Position numbers and translations under genes: made by a program
DNA from: Limnobaculum allomyrinae
GTDB taxonomy: Bacteria > Pseudomonadota > Gammaproteobacteria > Enterobacterales > Enterobacteriaceae
Assembly: GCF_016649425.1 (NCBI RefSeq)
Contig: NZ_JADRCR010000004.1
Coordinates: 248,001-312,000, forward strand
Direction: 5' to 3'
DNA length: 64,000 bases
Shown here: positions 9,142 to 19,073 of the stretch, in pieces
How the letters are laid out: every line of letters begins with the position of its first letter
Position numbering within the stretch: the first letter of the stretch is position 1
The notes under the pieces: model-generated
The model's input: only the letters and a program-made list of their open reading frames with translations
The model's database searches: none
What the model was told of the DNA's origin: nothing

Positions 9142-11322
9142 TCAGCCTTGTTGGACGGTGTGTCTGAAATCCTTGGCAAAACAGCGATCGTAATAGTCCT
9201 GAATTTTTTCTGTCCGGTGGGCGTTCTTGCGTAGCCGAATAATAAACAGCGCGATGTTATAAATCAGGCTAAGGGACATCACGATAAACAGAAGACTGGA
9301 ACCGACATAACGCCAGAATGAGACCAGACTGGACTCACTGTGTAGTGAAATCTTGATGGTGCCATTCTCGATAGGTTGAATATCAATCACAATGCCACTG
9401 GAACGGAAGTGAGCGTTCAATAACTTGTTTGACAGGCGTTGTAACTCAAACCATTGTTTAATCGCCGTATTGTCATACAACGTATCCAATGGAATGCTTG
9501 GATGGGTCAATTCCTTGAGTTCGTCACCGTCTACCATCTGTTTTTCATCGTCATCATTACGAATATAAAATCCACCTTTTGGCTTATTGTATAGCGCCTG
9601 TGCTGCCTGGTGAGTCTGGCTGTAGAAGAATGATGAAACAATAGAATTAACCTGTGATCGGAGCGTATCTGCTGCCACAGGGCGCAGGAAAACATCCGTG
9701 TCTTTCAATGAATGAATCTGTGATTTCTCGACCAGTTCATCCCAGTCTTTTTCATTACTTAGAATCAGCAATGAACTTTTTAGTCGACGGCAGTCTCCGG
9801 AATCTTTACATAACTTCTCGGTTTTTATCACAATATCTGAAAAGTCAGGCACTACCGTCATTCCTGCGCGTTCAGCCGTTCTGGCCAGATCAGGATTATT
9901 TTTTATTGCCTGATTATTTAGCGGATTAAGCTGATAGTTCATCGTATCCAGCAGCGCAATGGCGTTATCAATCACCTCTGATGAGGGCAGAGAAGGCAGA
10001 TTAACAGAACCCCAATACATTTCTGTACAGTCAAAAGGCATAAAAGGATAAACGATATCACTACGGTAAATGGCAGGGATGCTGCACATACCAGAACCCT
10101 GAACGGTTAAGTGATCGCCAATTTCGACTTGTGAAGCTTTAAGCTGCTCAGGGGAGGTTACATTAATATTTTTTGAACCATCCAGCAGAGCCAGGCTAAG
10201 CTCCAGAGGGCGCTTCATAGGAACTGAGGTTAGCAATAAAAGGATAACCAACAGTGAAGATAGCGCCAGTACCAGATTTTTTCCCCAGTGGAACAGCGGA
10301 AAATTAACCGATTCATTATGCAGTGAGAGAAATTTACCCTGCTTCACTACATAGCGGTTCAGATAAATATCAATGTTGGTTTTATGATCGAGGTCGTAAC
10401 CCACATAAGGCTGCCAGTGCGGTGGATAGATGAGGTCGATAGCCCCAATAGAAATATTGGTTAACTGGCCGTTATCTGACTCGCCAAATAATCCCCAGCG
10501 CTTAGGAATACCGCGTAGACAGTGGATATTATATTGAGTTTGCTTTAGTTCACTACGAAACATGCGCCAAATACCGAGGCCTAATAAGAGGATCGCCAGA
10601 GCAACCAGCCAGGGTAAAATTTCAGAGGAACTAATCAGGCTAAAGAAAAAGATAATGTAAGAGAGGGCGATAATGAGTGACTCACACACCTTCTTTTTCG
10701 GTTTCAGGTTGTACTCTGCTGTCGTTTCTTTGCGTAAACGAATTAACTCAACGTTATCGCTGTTTTCTTTATCTTTTGGCAGCGGATGTTTCAGTTGAGG
10801 TGCAGTAGCAGTATCAACCAAACGTTTAGACTGTACAAAATCAGTTAGCTTATGGCCATTAAGTGAGATAACCAGCGGAATGGTTTGTGTTTTAACGATC
10901 TCAACCTGATTAGTATTTTCAATATACTCAATCCATTCAGGTTCTAAATAGACTTCTATGCCGTCAATGTAATAGCGTTTTATATTCTCTTTATCGTCGG
11001 AGGACGGTAACGACATAATCGACGAATTAGAAGCGTAAACATTGTCGCTGTAGGGCATCAGGGCTGATTTCAGAAAATGGCCTGATTTATTGCCCTCTTT
11101 ACGCACTTTTTCTATATATTCCAGATATTCGCTGATAGCCAGCGTTTCGTCTGTTGATAATTTACGGGTGCTGTTATGTACAAAAGGCAGATGGCTGGCT
11201 TGGGATTGACTGTTTTTCGCCCTCCAGTGAATAAACCATTGATAAAACCCTACGCCGGACAGCGCAATAAAAATGATAAGCAGTAACAGGGTGAATATGC
11301 TTATATCATCACTGGGTAACAT
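9142..11322 (-). CDS. igaA: Inner-membrane stress regulator IgaA (YrfF family)
   Basis: 726 residues (E. coli YrfF/IgaA about 711). One membrane helix at about 8-29, a helical pair near 205-250, another near 345-365 and a last one near 675-700 fit the family's topology: cytoplasmic loops followed by a large periplasmic domain, here with cysteines in the CKDSGDC region. IgaA restrains the Rcs phosphorelay by contacting RcsD, so it is usually essential when Rcs is present. It is divergent from nudE. The neighbouring yrfG phosphatase gene of E. coli is missing. Confidence 0.93.
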   Translation of the reverse strand: MLPSDDISIFTLLLLIIFIALSGVGFYQWFIHWRAKNSQSQASHLPFVHNSTRKLSTDETLAISEYLEYIEKVRKEGNKSGHFLKSALMPYSDNVYASNSSIMSLPSSDDKENIKRYYIDGIEVYLEPEWIEYIENTNQVEIVKTQTIPLVISLNGHKLTDFVQSKRLVDTATAPQLKHPLPKDKENSDNVELIRLRKETTAEYNLKPKKKVCESLIIALSYIIFFFSLISSSEILPWLVALAILLLGLGIWRMFRSELKQTQYNIHCLRGIPKRWGLFGESDNGQLTNISIGAIDLIYPPHWQPYVGYDLDHKTNIDIYLNRYVVKQGKFLSLHNESVNFPLFHWGKNLVLALSSLLVILLLLTSVPMKRPLELSLALLDGSKNINVTSPEQLKASQVEIGDHLTVQGSGMCSIPAIYRSDIVYPFMPFDCTEMYWGSVNLPSLPSSEVIDNAIALLDTMNYQLNPLNNQAIKNNPDLARTAERAGMTVVPDFSDIVIKTEKLCKDSGDCRRLKSSLLILSNEKDWDELVEKSQIHSLKDTDVFLRPVAADTLRSQVNSIVSSFFYSQTHQAAQALYNKPKGGFYIRNDDDEKQMVDGDELKELTHPSIPLDTLYDNTAIKQWFELQRLSNKLLNAHFRSSGIVIDIQPIENGTIKISLHSESSLVSFWRYVGSSLLFIVMSLSLIYNIALFIIRLRKNAHRTEKIQDYYDRCFAKDFRHTVQQG

Positions 11323-11669
11323 GGATAACTCTCACTCGTTGGCCTGCCATTCTGTCATATATTGATTAATAATTAGGGGTTATACTTTTTGTTCAGAGAG
11401 CAACCGTCAGAGACTCTCTTGTCTGCACATTTTTAGCGCATCAGTTTTGTTTATCCGTACTATCTTATAGTTAGTTGGCGATGGTATCAAAAAGCAGATG
11501 TAAACTTTTACTTATAGTAAAGTGGTATCAGCCAGAATACAAAGCCAGTAAGATGAATTGCGGGCCACTTCCAAAATATTGTCATATTAATACTTCATAT
11601 TGTCAGTAATAATAAGTATAAGCCAGCTAACATTATTGCATGAAAGGAATTATCCCCGAGGTCCCATTA
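11323..11669. other. igaA-nudE divergent intergenic region
   Basis: About 350 bp of AT-rich sequence separating divergent genes; it must carry both promoters. I see no tRNA, no open frame of note and no recognisable operator. An imperfect inverted repeat near 11507-11527 (CTTTTACTTATAGTAAAG) is the only structure seen. Confidence 0.4.
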
Positions 11670-12230
11670 ATGAGTAAAGTGCAACAAAAACCCCAGATAC
11701 TAAATGTCGAGACAATCGCGCGTTCTCGTATGTTTCGTATTCAGTCAGTTGATTTAGCTTTCAGCAATGGAGAAAACCGGGTTTACGAACGACTGTTACC
11801 GGAAGGTCGTCAGGCAGTGATGATCGTTCCTGTGAGTGGTGATGATATTTTATTGATTCGTGAATATGCTGTAGCCATTGAAGACTATGAGTTGGGTTTT
11901 CCTAAAGGTTTGGTCGAGCCGGATGAAGATGTGCTGGTTGCCGCTAACCGTGAGCTAATGGAAGAGATTGGCTATGGTGCGAAAAAACTGACCGTATTAT
12001 CAAAGCTGACACTGGCACCGACCTACTTTGCCAGTACCATGACGATTGTGCTGGCTGAAGATCTCTATGTCCAGAAACTGGAAGGGGATGAGCCGGAACC
12101 ATTGACGTTGGTGACCTGGCCTCAGGAAACCATGCTTGATTTACTGAACGAGACAGATTTTAACGAAGCGCGTAACGTTAGCGCACTGTTTTTAGCGCGG
12201 GAATATCTACGCCAGCGAGTTGAGCTGTAG
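11670..12230 (+). CDS. nudE: ADP compounds hydrolase NudE
   Basis: 186 residues from the ATG at 11670 (MSKVQQKPQILNVETIARSR), exactly the E. coli length. GAGGT lies seven bases upstream; the in-frame ATG at 11640 would add ten non-conserved residues. The Nudix box is complete: G-x5-E-x7-REUxEExGU in GLVEPDEDVLVAANRELMEE. It hydrolyses ADP-ribose, NADH and Ap3A type substrates. Convergent with mrcA, with a shared terminator. Confidence 0.96.
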   Translation: MSKVQQKPQILNVETIARSRMFRIQSVDLAFSNGENRVYERLLPEGRQAVMIVPVSGDDILLIREYAVAIEDYELGFPKGLVEPDEDVLVAANRELMEEIGYGAKKLTVLSKLTLAPTYFASTMTIVLAEDLYVQKLEGDEPEPLTLVTWPQETMLDLLNETDFNEARNVSALFLAREYLRQRVEL

Positions 12231-12245
12231 TATTAATTAAATAAC

Positions 12246-12275
12246 AAAAAGGCCGTTCAATTGAACGGCCTTTTT
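12246..12275. terminator. Bidirectional terminator nudE/mrcA, perfect 30-bp palindrome
   Basis: AAAAAGGCCGTTCAA followed directly by its exact reverse complement. GC core with A/T flanks on both sides, so it can act as an intrinsic terminator in both directions. Confidence 0.92.
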
Positions 12276-12295
12276 ACTAACGATGTTAAAATTTA

Positions 12296-14914
12296 TCAGA
12301 ACAACTCATGGGTGTTGCCACCGCTGTCGGTCACGGTAGTACCAGCCTCAGAGTAAGCGCGGGCTGTCGGCTCAGTACCTTTAATAAAGTATTCCGAACG
12401 GCTACGACCTCCGCTTGGGAGCTGCCCTGTAGACATATCTATCGTCACACTAATAATGCCTTTTGGCTGTGGTGTGGCCTGCACGGGTAGACCATTCAAC
12501 GCTACCTTCATGAAGTCAATCCAGGCTGGCTGAGCACTTTGTGCACCCGCTTCACCACGACCCAACCCACGACGGTGATCGTCAAATCCTATCCAGACTG
12601 ACGTGACGGTAGATGGACCAAAACCAGAGAACCAGGCATCTTTTGAACTGTTAGTGGTACCGGTTTTACCACCGATATCATTACGTTTCAGATCCCGTGC
12701 TGCACGCCACCCGGTACCATTCCAACCGCCACCAGGCTCACCAGAGATATCGCTTTTCAATGCATCCTGTACCAGGAAGGCTAGCTCTGAACTGATAACG
12801 TGGGGCGCATAAGGGTCAGCCGGTGGAACTTTCGACGGATCAATTTTCGGCAGGTTTGGTACTGGCGTAATATCGTTAACCGCATTTTCAGTTAATGGGT
12901 CGACATCGTCTGAACTATCATCAGCCGGGTCTGCTGGTTCCGGATGAGCGACAGAACCAGCAGCAAGAGCGGCAGCAGCTGCTGCGGCATCTTCCGCACT
13001 ATGTAGATCAACGGTATTACTTACCAACGCCTGAGATTTTGCCGTTTGGCCATAAACCACTGGAATATCACAGGTAAAGCCACAGGCAACTTTAGGTTTA
13101 GCACCAAAGATAATTGCACCGGTATCATCTTCAATCTTGGAGATGAAATAAGGATCAACCAAATAACCCCCGTTGGCAAACACGGCATAACCACGAGCTA
13201 ATTGCAGTGGAGTAAATGATGCCGCTCCCAGTGCTAATGACTCAGTTCGTGAAATGTTTTGTTCCGGGAAACCAAAACGCTGAAGATAGTCTGCGGCGTA
13301 ATCCACACCAATGGCGCGCATTGCACGAACGATCATGACGTTTTTGGATAAACCTAAACCAACCCGTAAACGCAGCGGCCCTGCATAAGTAGGTGGTGAG
13401 TTTTTCGGTGACCAGGTTCTGCCACCACCCACGTTTAGCGTAATCGGCAAGTCGGTTAACAATGTAGAAAGGGTCATCCCTTTATCCAATGCTGCCGCAT
13501 AAACAAATGGTTTAATGTTAGATCCTGCCTGACGTACAGATTGGGTTACCCGGTTAAATTTGCTTTGGTTAAAATCAAATCCGCCCACTAAGGCTTTTAT
13601 AGCACCATCATGTGGATCTAATGAGATTAACGCAGAGTTTACGCCCGGGATCTGCGATAGCATCCAGTTTTCACCGCTCTTACGAATCCAAATCTGTTGA
13701 CCCGCTTTAACCACATCGGTCACTTTCCTTGGACTGGCACCCATTGCCCGATCGTTAATGAATGGTCGAGCCCAGCGCATTGCCGAGAAAGGTAAAGCCA
13801 GGGTTTCGCCATCATGAAGCATCAGGGTAGCCTGTAGGCCTTCCGCTTTTGTCACTACCGCTGGAACCAGAGGTCCGTAACTGGAAACGCCTTTAAGGAA
13901 ATCAACAATCTGCTGTTTTTCCCACGGCGTTTCTGCCCCTTTCCACAATACGTGTTCCGGGCCGCGGTAGCCATGGCGTATATCGTAATCGATGATATTG
14001 TTGCGCACGGCATCAGTTGCTGCAGTCTGCAAAGACTTGGTAATCGTGGTGTAAACCTTGTAACCGTCGGTATAAGCATTCTCACCGAATCTATCAATCA
14101 TTTCCTGACGCACCATTTCTGCCAGATAAGACGCAGTAAACGCCACCTCTGGTTCATGGTAGTTAGCGACCAACGGTGAATTTTTGGCTTCCATGTACTC
14201 TTGCTGGGTAATGTATTTCTCTTCCAGCATACGATAAAGCACGGTATTACGACGAACCAATGCCCGATCGGGGTAGTTGATTGGATTGTAGCTGGATGGC
14301 GCTTTCGGTAAACCGGCGATCATCGCCATTTCACTTAACGTCAGTTGGCTAACATCTTTACCGAAATAGACGTGTGCAGCGGCACCAATACCATAAGCCC
14401 GTGAACCCAAATAAATTTTGTTCAGATAGAGCTCAAGAATCTCATCTTTGGTCAACGATCTTTCGATACGAATGGCCAGAAAAGCCTCTTTTGCCTTACG
14501 AGTAATGGTCTTCTCCGGGCTAAGGAAGAAGTTTCTTGCCAGTTGCTGAGTAATGGTACTGGCACCTTGCTGGGCAGAACCTGCACCAACGGCAACGACC
14601 AATGCGCGAGCAATACCAATAGGATCAAGACCATGGTGCTCATAAAAACGGCTATCTTCTGTTGCCAGAAATGCATGAATTAATTGAGGCGGCATTTGTT
14701 TAAGCGTCACCGGAATACGGCGCATTTCACCAAATTGAGCAATGAGCTCTCCCTCTGCGCTAAATACCTGCATAGGCATCTGTAGCTTGACTTCTTTTAA
14801 CGTTGAAACATCCGGTAGTTCCGGTTCAAGGTATTTATAGAGGCCAAAAATCGCGCCAATTCCCAAAAAAAAGCAACAAATTGCAATGATGAACAAATAC
14901 TTTACGAACTTCAC
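12296..14914 (-). CDS. mrcA: Penicillin-binding protein 1A
   Basis: Bifunctional cell-wall glycosyltransferase/transpeptidase, 872 residues from a GTG at 14914 (VKFVKYLF aligns with E. coli MKFVKY; GGGA lies eight bases upstream). An ATG at 14932 would add six residues. N-terminal membrane anchor; glycosyltransferase domain with ATEDSRFYEHHG and GASTITQQLARN; transpeptidase motifs SNIK (SxxK), SKN and KTG (GGKTGTTNSSKDAW). Longer than E. coli (850) because the segment before YAPHV carries a run of alanines and then an acidic, Pro-rich stretch (ADPADDSSDDVDP). Divergent from hofM, as is usual for ponA/mrcA and pilM-type genes. Confidence 0.96.
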   Translation of the reverse strand: MKFVKYLFIIAICCFFLGIGAIFGLYKYLEPELPDVSTLKEVKLQMPMQVFSAEGELIAQFGEMRRIPVTLKQMPPQLIHAFLATEDSRFYEHHGLDPIGIARALVVAVGAGSAQQGASTITQQLARNFFLSPEKTITRKAKEAFLAIRIERSLTKDEILELYLNKIYLGSRAYGIGAAAHVYFGKDVSQLTLSEMAMIAGLPKAPSSYNPINYPDRALVRRNTVLYRMLEEKYITQQEYMEAKNSPLVANYHEPEVAFTASYLAEMVRQEMIDRFGENAYTDGYKVYTTITKSLQTAATDAVRNNIIDYDIRHGYRGPEHVLWKGAETPWEKQQIVDFLKGVSSYGPLVPAVVTKAEGLQATLMLHDGETLALPFSAMRWARPFINDRAMGASPRKVTDVVKAGQQIWIRKSGENWMLSQIPGVNSALISLDPHDGAIKALVGGFDFNQSKFNRVTQSVRQAGSNIKPFVYAAALDKGMTLSTLLTDLPITLNVGGGRTWSPKNSPPTYAGPLRLRVGLGLSKNVMIVRAMRAIGVDYAADYLQRFGFPEQNISRTESLALGAASFTPLQLARGYAVFANGGYLVDPYFISKIEDDTGAIIFGAKPKVACGFTCDIPVVYGQTAKSQALVSNTVDLHSAEDAAAAAAALAAGSVAHPEPADPADDSSDDVDPLTENAVNDITPVPNLPKIDPSKVPPADPYAPHVISSELAFLVQDALKSDISGEPGGGWNGTGWRAARDLKRNDIGGKTGTTNSSKDAWFSGFGPSTVTSVWIGFDDHRRGLGRGEAGAQSAQPAWIDFMKVALNGLPVQATPQPKGIISVTIDMSTGQLPSGGRSRSEYFIKGTEPTARAYSEAGTTVTDSGGNTHELF

Positions 14915-15047
14915 CTGATAATTCCCATGCAATGGACATTGAGTGGTTTATAAACAATCGGCCGATAGTATAAAGGCAACACGACATTGTGGATACGTTC
15001 TTTTATCGATGGATAAGAGAAAATAAGGGAAAGGAGATTTCTGGAAT

Positions 15048-15911
15048 ATGAATACTTGGCAGGTTGGCTTAGATATTCAGGAAGATAGCTTCTGTGCACT
15101 GGCAGTACAACGCAGGCGATATGGTTGGCAACTGCGTCACTGGTATTATCAGGCGGTTTCATCCTCAAGCATTGGCGATAAAACGGCGATGCTATCACCA
15201 GAAATCATGACGGCTCTGAGTGAATGGCGTCGTAATTTACCAAGGCGTGTTTCTTTACGAATTGCACTACCGGCCGACGTCATTTTACAACAATCAATAA
15301 AATTACCTGAACCGTCTTTATCCTTACAGGAACAAACATGGTTAGTAGAGGCATCCATGAGTAAGTTGTTTCCATTGGCTGCACGTGAATTGGCGGTGGA
15401 TTATCGCCTCATCTCTCCAGTGAATTCTGAACAGTCAGACAGCGGGGAAATCATAGTAAGTGCAACCCGGAAATGGGTTATTGAACATTGGAAAACCGAG
15501 CTGGCTCGTGCCAATATTTTTCCTGACATTATCGATGCCACACCTTGCGTATTACGCTATATGGCATTGTCTGGTGGCGTACCTCCTGACTCGCTGTTGG
15601 TTCATCAGATGTATGAAAAGTATCTGTTAGTTTCACCGCTTAATCATCCTTTCTATTATCAGGTTATTCCAGATAACTCGATGACAGTTTTAGAACGTAT
15701 CGAGTATGCCCGGCAGACTTACCAACAAATCAGTGACTATGCTGTTGATCGGGTTAGCTATAGTGGCTTTCCGTCACCAGATATTTTTCCCTCTCATATT
15801 CAATGCTGGTCACCTTTGGTGGCTCTACAACAAATGCAGCCGCCGCTACCTGACACGCCTCAACAGTTTGTTCTGGCATGTGGTCTGGCGTTACGTTCAG
15901 AGGATTGCTGA
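15048..15911 (+). CDS. hofM: PilM-like DNA-utilisation/pilus assembly protein HofM
   Basis: 287 residues, first of the five-gene hofMNOPQ cluster. It resembles PilM/ComM-type actin-fold proteins that form the cytoplasmic ring of type IV pilus machines; the N-terminus WQVGLDIQEDSFCALAVQ is the PilM-like first strand. In E. coli these genes support use of extracellular DNA as nutrient. Ribosome site AAAGGAG upstream. Its TGA overlaps the next ATG (TGATG). Sequence conservation in this family is low, so the symbol rests partly on gene order after mrcA. Confidence 0.85.
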   Translation: MNTWQVGLDIQEDSFCALAVQRRRYGWQLRHWYYQAVSSSSIGDKTAMLSPEIMTALSEWRRNLPRRVSLRIALPADVILQQSIKLPEPSLSLQEQTWLVEASMSKLFPLAARELAVDYRLISPVNSEQSDSGEIIVSATRKWVIEHWKTELARANIFPDIIDATPCVLRYMALSGGVPPDSLLVHQMYEKYLLVSPLNHPFYYQVIPDNSMTVLERIEYARQTYQQISDYAVDRVSYSGFPSPDIFPSHIQCWSPLVALQQMQPPLPDTPQQFVLACGLALRSEDC

Positions 15912-16456
15912 TGTTTCAGGTAAATTTTTTACCCTGGCGTGTCCAGCGACAAAAAAAGGCGAGCCAACGTTTTGTTGGAATGGCTTTTTGTTATGCGATA
16001 GCCACATTACTTTGCCTGAGTGCCTCCTATTTTACGGCAAGCAGCCAGCAGCAAAAACTCTCTCAACAGTTAACAGAGATAACGGCATCGAATACCGCCA
16101 GACTGAATGAAATTAAACAAACTAAGGATATGCAACAGGCTGCTTTGGTCTTAACTCAGTTACAACATCAGACTCAGCAAATCAGGCAACACACTCTCTT
16201 ATTACACACATTATTTATCGATATTGAATCTGCTTTGCCGGAGTCGCTTTGGTTGAAGAGAATTATGTTTAAAGAGGAGAAGCTAGAGATTGAAGGTCAG
16301 GGCAATGACTATTTGAGCATTATGGCGTTTCAGCAAAAATTAGGTCGTTCATCATTAATAACAGGACTTCAATTGGGAAAAATGATGGCTGTAAATGCGG
16401 AATTTTCTTTGTTTTCTTTTACCCTTATGGCCAATCGGACAGGGGTTACGTTGTGA
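15911..16456 (+). CDS. hofN: PilN-like pilus assembly protein HofN
   Basis: 181 residues from the ATG at 15911, which overlaps the hofM stop. The start MFQVNFLPWRVQRQKK carries the signature NFLPWR that PilN proteins use to contact PilM. One membrane helix at about 22-42 and then a coiled coil rich in Gln (SSQQQKLSQQL, MQQAALVLTQLQHQTQQ). Bitopic inner-membrane protein with a periplasmic ferredoxin-like domain. A longer frame starting at 15878 lies inside hofM and is not supported. Confidence 0.85.
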   Translation: MFQVNFLPWRVQRQKKASQRFVGMAFCYAIATLLCLSASYFTASSQQQKLSQQLTEITASNTARLNEIKQTKDMQQAALVLTQLQHQTQQIRQHTLLLHTLFIDIESALPESLWLKRIMFKEEKLEIEGQGNDYLSIMAFQQKLGRSSLITGLQLGKMMAVNAEFSLFSFTLMANRTGVTL

Positions 16457-17016
16457 AAAGAGGAGCACACATTGATTGGCAATATGTGATTTTTGCTCCG
16501 TTATGGTTGCGCCATTCCATCATAGCTGTGATCAGCGTGCTGATATGGATTCTGATTCGGTATTTACTGGTTATTCCATTGATGGAGGGTAATCAGCAGC
16601 TTCAAAGACAGTTAGAAAAAGTAGAGCGACAGGCGGAGGCTTACCAACAGCAGTGGCGCGCTCTGCCGGAAAACGACCTGTTAAAAGCGCAAATTCAGCA
16701 GGCTAAGAGTGAACTTCAGCCATATCAATCTGATAACGGTGCCGGATTTATTCACATAATTACCGGATATCTTTCGGCATCAGGTTGTCAGTTGATGGAG
16801 ATTGCAGCCCCTTCGGTTTCTCAGCAGGGAATGCTTACTTTATATGACTGGCAACTAAACGTAAGCGCTGACTATTTTCAATTCATTGAATTAATTCGAT
16901 TGATTAATGACGGCTCAGGTTTAGTCGCCGTTAATCGCCTGATACTGGATGGTGGTCAGCACTTGACCATCAATATGACTCTTCGTTTATACCAGTTAAA
17001 CCAGGGGGCCTCATGA
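16453..17016 (+). CDS. hofO: PilO-like pilus assembly protein HofO
   Basis: 187 residues starting at a GTG (16453) that overlaps the hofN TGA. One membrane helix at about 20-42 (IIAVISVLIWILIRYLLVIPL), a coiled coil (QLQRQLEKVERQAEAYQQQW) and a periplasmic domain: the PilO layout. Probably pairs with HofN as PilN/PilO do. Its TGA overlaps the hofP ATG. Confidence 0.82.
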   Translation: MKRGAHIDWQYVIFAPLWLRHSIIAVISVLIWILIRYLLVIPLMEGNQQLQRQLEKVERQAEAYQQQWRALPENDLLKAQIQQAKSELQPYQSDNGAGFIHIITGYLSASGCQLMEIAAPSVSQQGMLTLYDWQLNVSADYFQFIELIRLINDGSGLVAVNRLILDGGQHLTINMTLRLYQLNQGAS

Positions 17017-17375
17017 AATGGCGCTTTATGGTTTTATCACTCCTCTTTTCTGCTGAAGTTTTAACGCAAGAAGAGCTTCGTCGTAATCCCTTTATGCCAG
17101 GTGAAATAACACAGTGCCCGGCAGCCATTGTTGAAGAACAGCAGCAACTCCTGAGCTGGCGTCTGCGCGGAGTGATTGGACGTGATGGAGACTGGTATGG
17201 ATGGATACAAACTCAGGCTGGTGGTTGGATACGGATTGCCAGACAAAAGCCATTGCCCTTGTTTTACTGGCAACTGAACCATCTGTTGTATGGCAGCGCT
17301 CAATTTTCTGATAAATCAGCGGGAAGTCACTCTTGTCGTAGCCAAAACATCATTGAGCTTAAATTAAGGAAGTAA
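17013..17375 (+). CDS. hofP: PilP-like protein HofP
   Basis: 120 residues with a short signal-like N-terminus (MKWRFMVLSLLFSAEVLT) followed by RRNPFMPGE, the conserved RxPF-type motif that PilP-like proteins place before their secretin-contacting beta domain. It likely bridges the inner-membrane HofN/HofO to the secretin HofQ. Overlaps hofO by 4 bases; hofQ starts 3 bases after its stop. Confidence 0.8.
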   Translation: MKWRFMVLSLLFSAEVLTQEELRRNPFMPGEITQCPAAIVEEQQQLLSWRLRGVIGRDGDWYGWIQTQAGGWIRIARQKPLPLFYWQLNHLLYGSAQFSDKSAGSHSCRSQNIIELKLRK

Positions 17376-17378
17376 CGA

Positions 17379-18713
17379 ATGGATTTTTTTGTACACATGC
17401 GCTTTATCTGCCTGTGTGGTGCGCTGAGTTTGTCATTGCCGGTATACCCAACAGATGTTGTGCGAGAACCGGTGGATCTGGCGCCAGAAACCTCGGTTTC
17501 ACTGGATTTTCAGGATGCACCGATAAGTGTGATATTACAGGCGCTGGCGGACTATCAACAGTTGAATTTAGTGGTAATGGACAGCGTAAAAGGCAAGTTG
17601 AGTATTCGCCTTAACCAGGTTTCCTGGCAGCAGGCGCTATCCGCTATTTTAAAGGCAGGTCAGTTGGATGCTGAATTGGATGGTAACGTGATGGTAGTTA
17701 TTCCCCGTCAGGAGAAAGAGGCTCAGAACCAGCGTGATAAACAACGTCAGGAGCAAAAGACAGAAGAGCAACCGCTAACCGCGTTTAAATATCGGGTTCG
17801 TTATGCGGATGTTAATGAGCTGGCTAAGTTGCTCAACGCTCAAAAAGGTCACTTTCTGTCCGATCGGGGAAGTGTTGTTGCCGATGCAAGAACCAATATC
17901 GTTATTGTACGTGACGTCGCATCGGTGATAGCGCCAGTAGAATCTTTTTTACAGGAGATAGATAGCCCGCAGCCACAAGTATTGTTGACTGCTCATATTG
18001 TAACTATCAGTCATGAAAACTTGCAGGAACTCGGCGTCAGGTGGGGATGGGGAGGTGAATCACCGTCCGAGGGAACCCGTATCAATAGCCAGTTTAATGT
18101 AGCATTGGCAGCAGGTTCACCTGCGGGGCAAATAGGTTTTCAGGTTGCACGTATAGACGGACGTTTGTTGGGATTGGAGCTATCAGCCATGGAGGCTGAA
18201 AGCAGTGTGGATATTATCGCCAGTCCAAGGCTCATGACGATAAATCGACAGACCGCCAGTATCAAACAGGGAACAGAGATTCCTTATGAGGTTTCCAGTG
18301 GAGCCAGTGGCGCGACATCCATTGAATTTAAACAAGCGGTGCTGGGGCTTGAAGTGACTCCACAAATCTTTCCGGGAGGGCAGTTAGAACTGGCGCTACA
18401 AATTAGCCAGAATATGCCAGGAAAAGGACTGAAAAAGGGCGATGGCAGTGAAATTCTAACCATAGATACCCAAGAGATTAAAACTCAGGTTTCTGTGGCT
18501 GATGGAGAGACGATCGTATTGGGCGGCATTTTTCAGCAAAATAAGGTATCAGGAAAAGAGCAGGTTCCCGTGTTAGGTGACATTCCTGTTTTGGGCGCAT
18601 TATTTCAACGTAATTCACATAAGCAGAGTAAACGGGAGCTGGTGATATTTATTACTCCGACCATTATTACCGCTCCGGCGATAATATCGTCAGGGAAAAC
18701 ATTAAATGGATAG
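17379..18713 (+). CDS. hofQ: Outer-membrane secretin HofQ
   Basis: 444 residues (E. coli HofQ about 412). Signal peptide up to about residue 25, an STN-type domain (VSLDFQDAPISVILQALADY), a charged linker (QEKEAQNQRDKQRQEQ), an N1-type domain and the C-terminal secretin barrel (VPVLGDIPVLGALFQ, ELVIFITPTII). It would form the gated outer-membrane channel through which DNA or a pilus passes. Complete, with no frameshift. The true start may be the second Met (MRFICLCGALSLSLP). Confidence 0.9.
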   Translation: MDFFVHMRFICLCGALSLSLPVYPTDVVREPVDLAPETSVSLDFQDAPISVILQALADYQQLNLVVMDSVKGKLSIRLNQVSWQQALSAILKAGQLDAELDGNVMVVIPRQEKEAQNQRDKQRQEQKTEEQPLTAFKYRVRYADVNELAKLLNAQKGHFLSDRGSVVADARTNIVIVRDVASVIAPVESFLQEIDSPQPQVLLTAHIVTISHENLQELGVRWGWGGESPSEGTRINSQFNVALAAGSPAGQIGFQVARIDGRLLGLELSAMEAESSVDIIASPRLMTINRQTASIKQGTEIPYEVSSGASGATSIEFKQAVLGLEVTPQIFPGGQLELALQISQNMPGKGLKKGDGSEILTIDTQEIKTQVSVADGETIVLGGIFQQNKVSGKEQVPVLGDIPVLGALFQRNSHKQSKRELVIFITPTIITAPAIISSGKTLNG

Positions 18714-19073
18714 CTGTCGGGAAAATATATTTTTTCATGATAATGCCCATTAAAAATGGCATAAATTGCCAGAGAGTTATTTATCAAACCGCATCCAAAT
18801 TTGACGCGTAAGCCGATTTAGCTTACAAGTGTCTATCTGAAACCGGTCTGACATGAGGTTTGAGCCTAAAATTTGATGAAATTATTGTGCTCTGCCACCG
18901 AGAAATTGAGGTGTTAAAATTTATTAGGTTGCCAAACCACCTATAGTGTTGAGATAATTTCCAGTCTGATCTCACACATCATGCATATGAGGTTTCAGGT
19001 GAACTCCCGTTTATGTATTTACCTTACGGGGCGGGTTGTCATTAACGAATTATCTTAGTAATACCAATAAAAT
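18714..19073 (+). promoter_or_regulatory. hofQ-aroK intergenic region with a candidate aroK promoter
   Basis: 360 bp without a gene. The best promoter candidate is TTGCCA at 18929-18934, an 18-base spacer and GATAAT at 18953-18958, about 115 bp before aroK. No operator or riboswitch recognised. This would drive the aroK-aroB-damX-dam-rpe-gph-trpS string. Confidence 0.35.
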
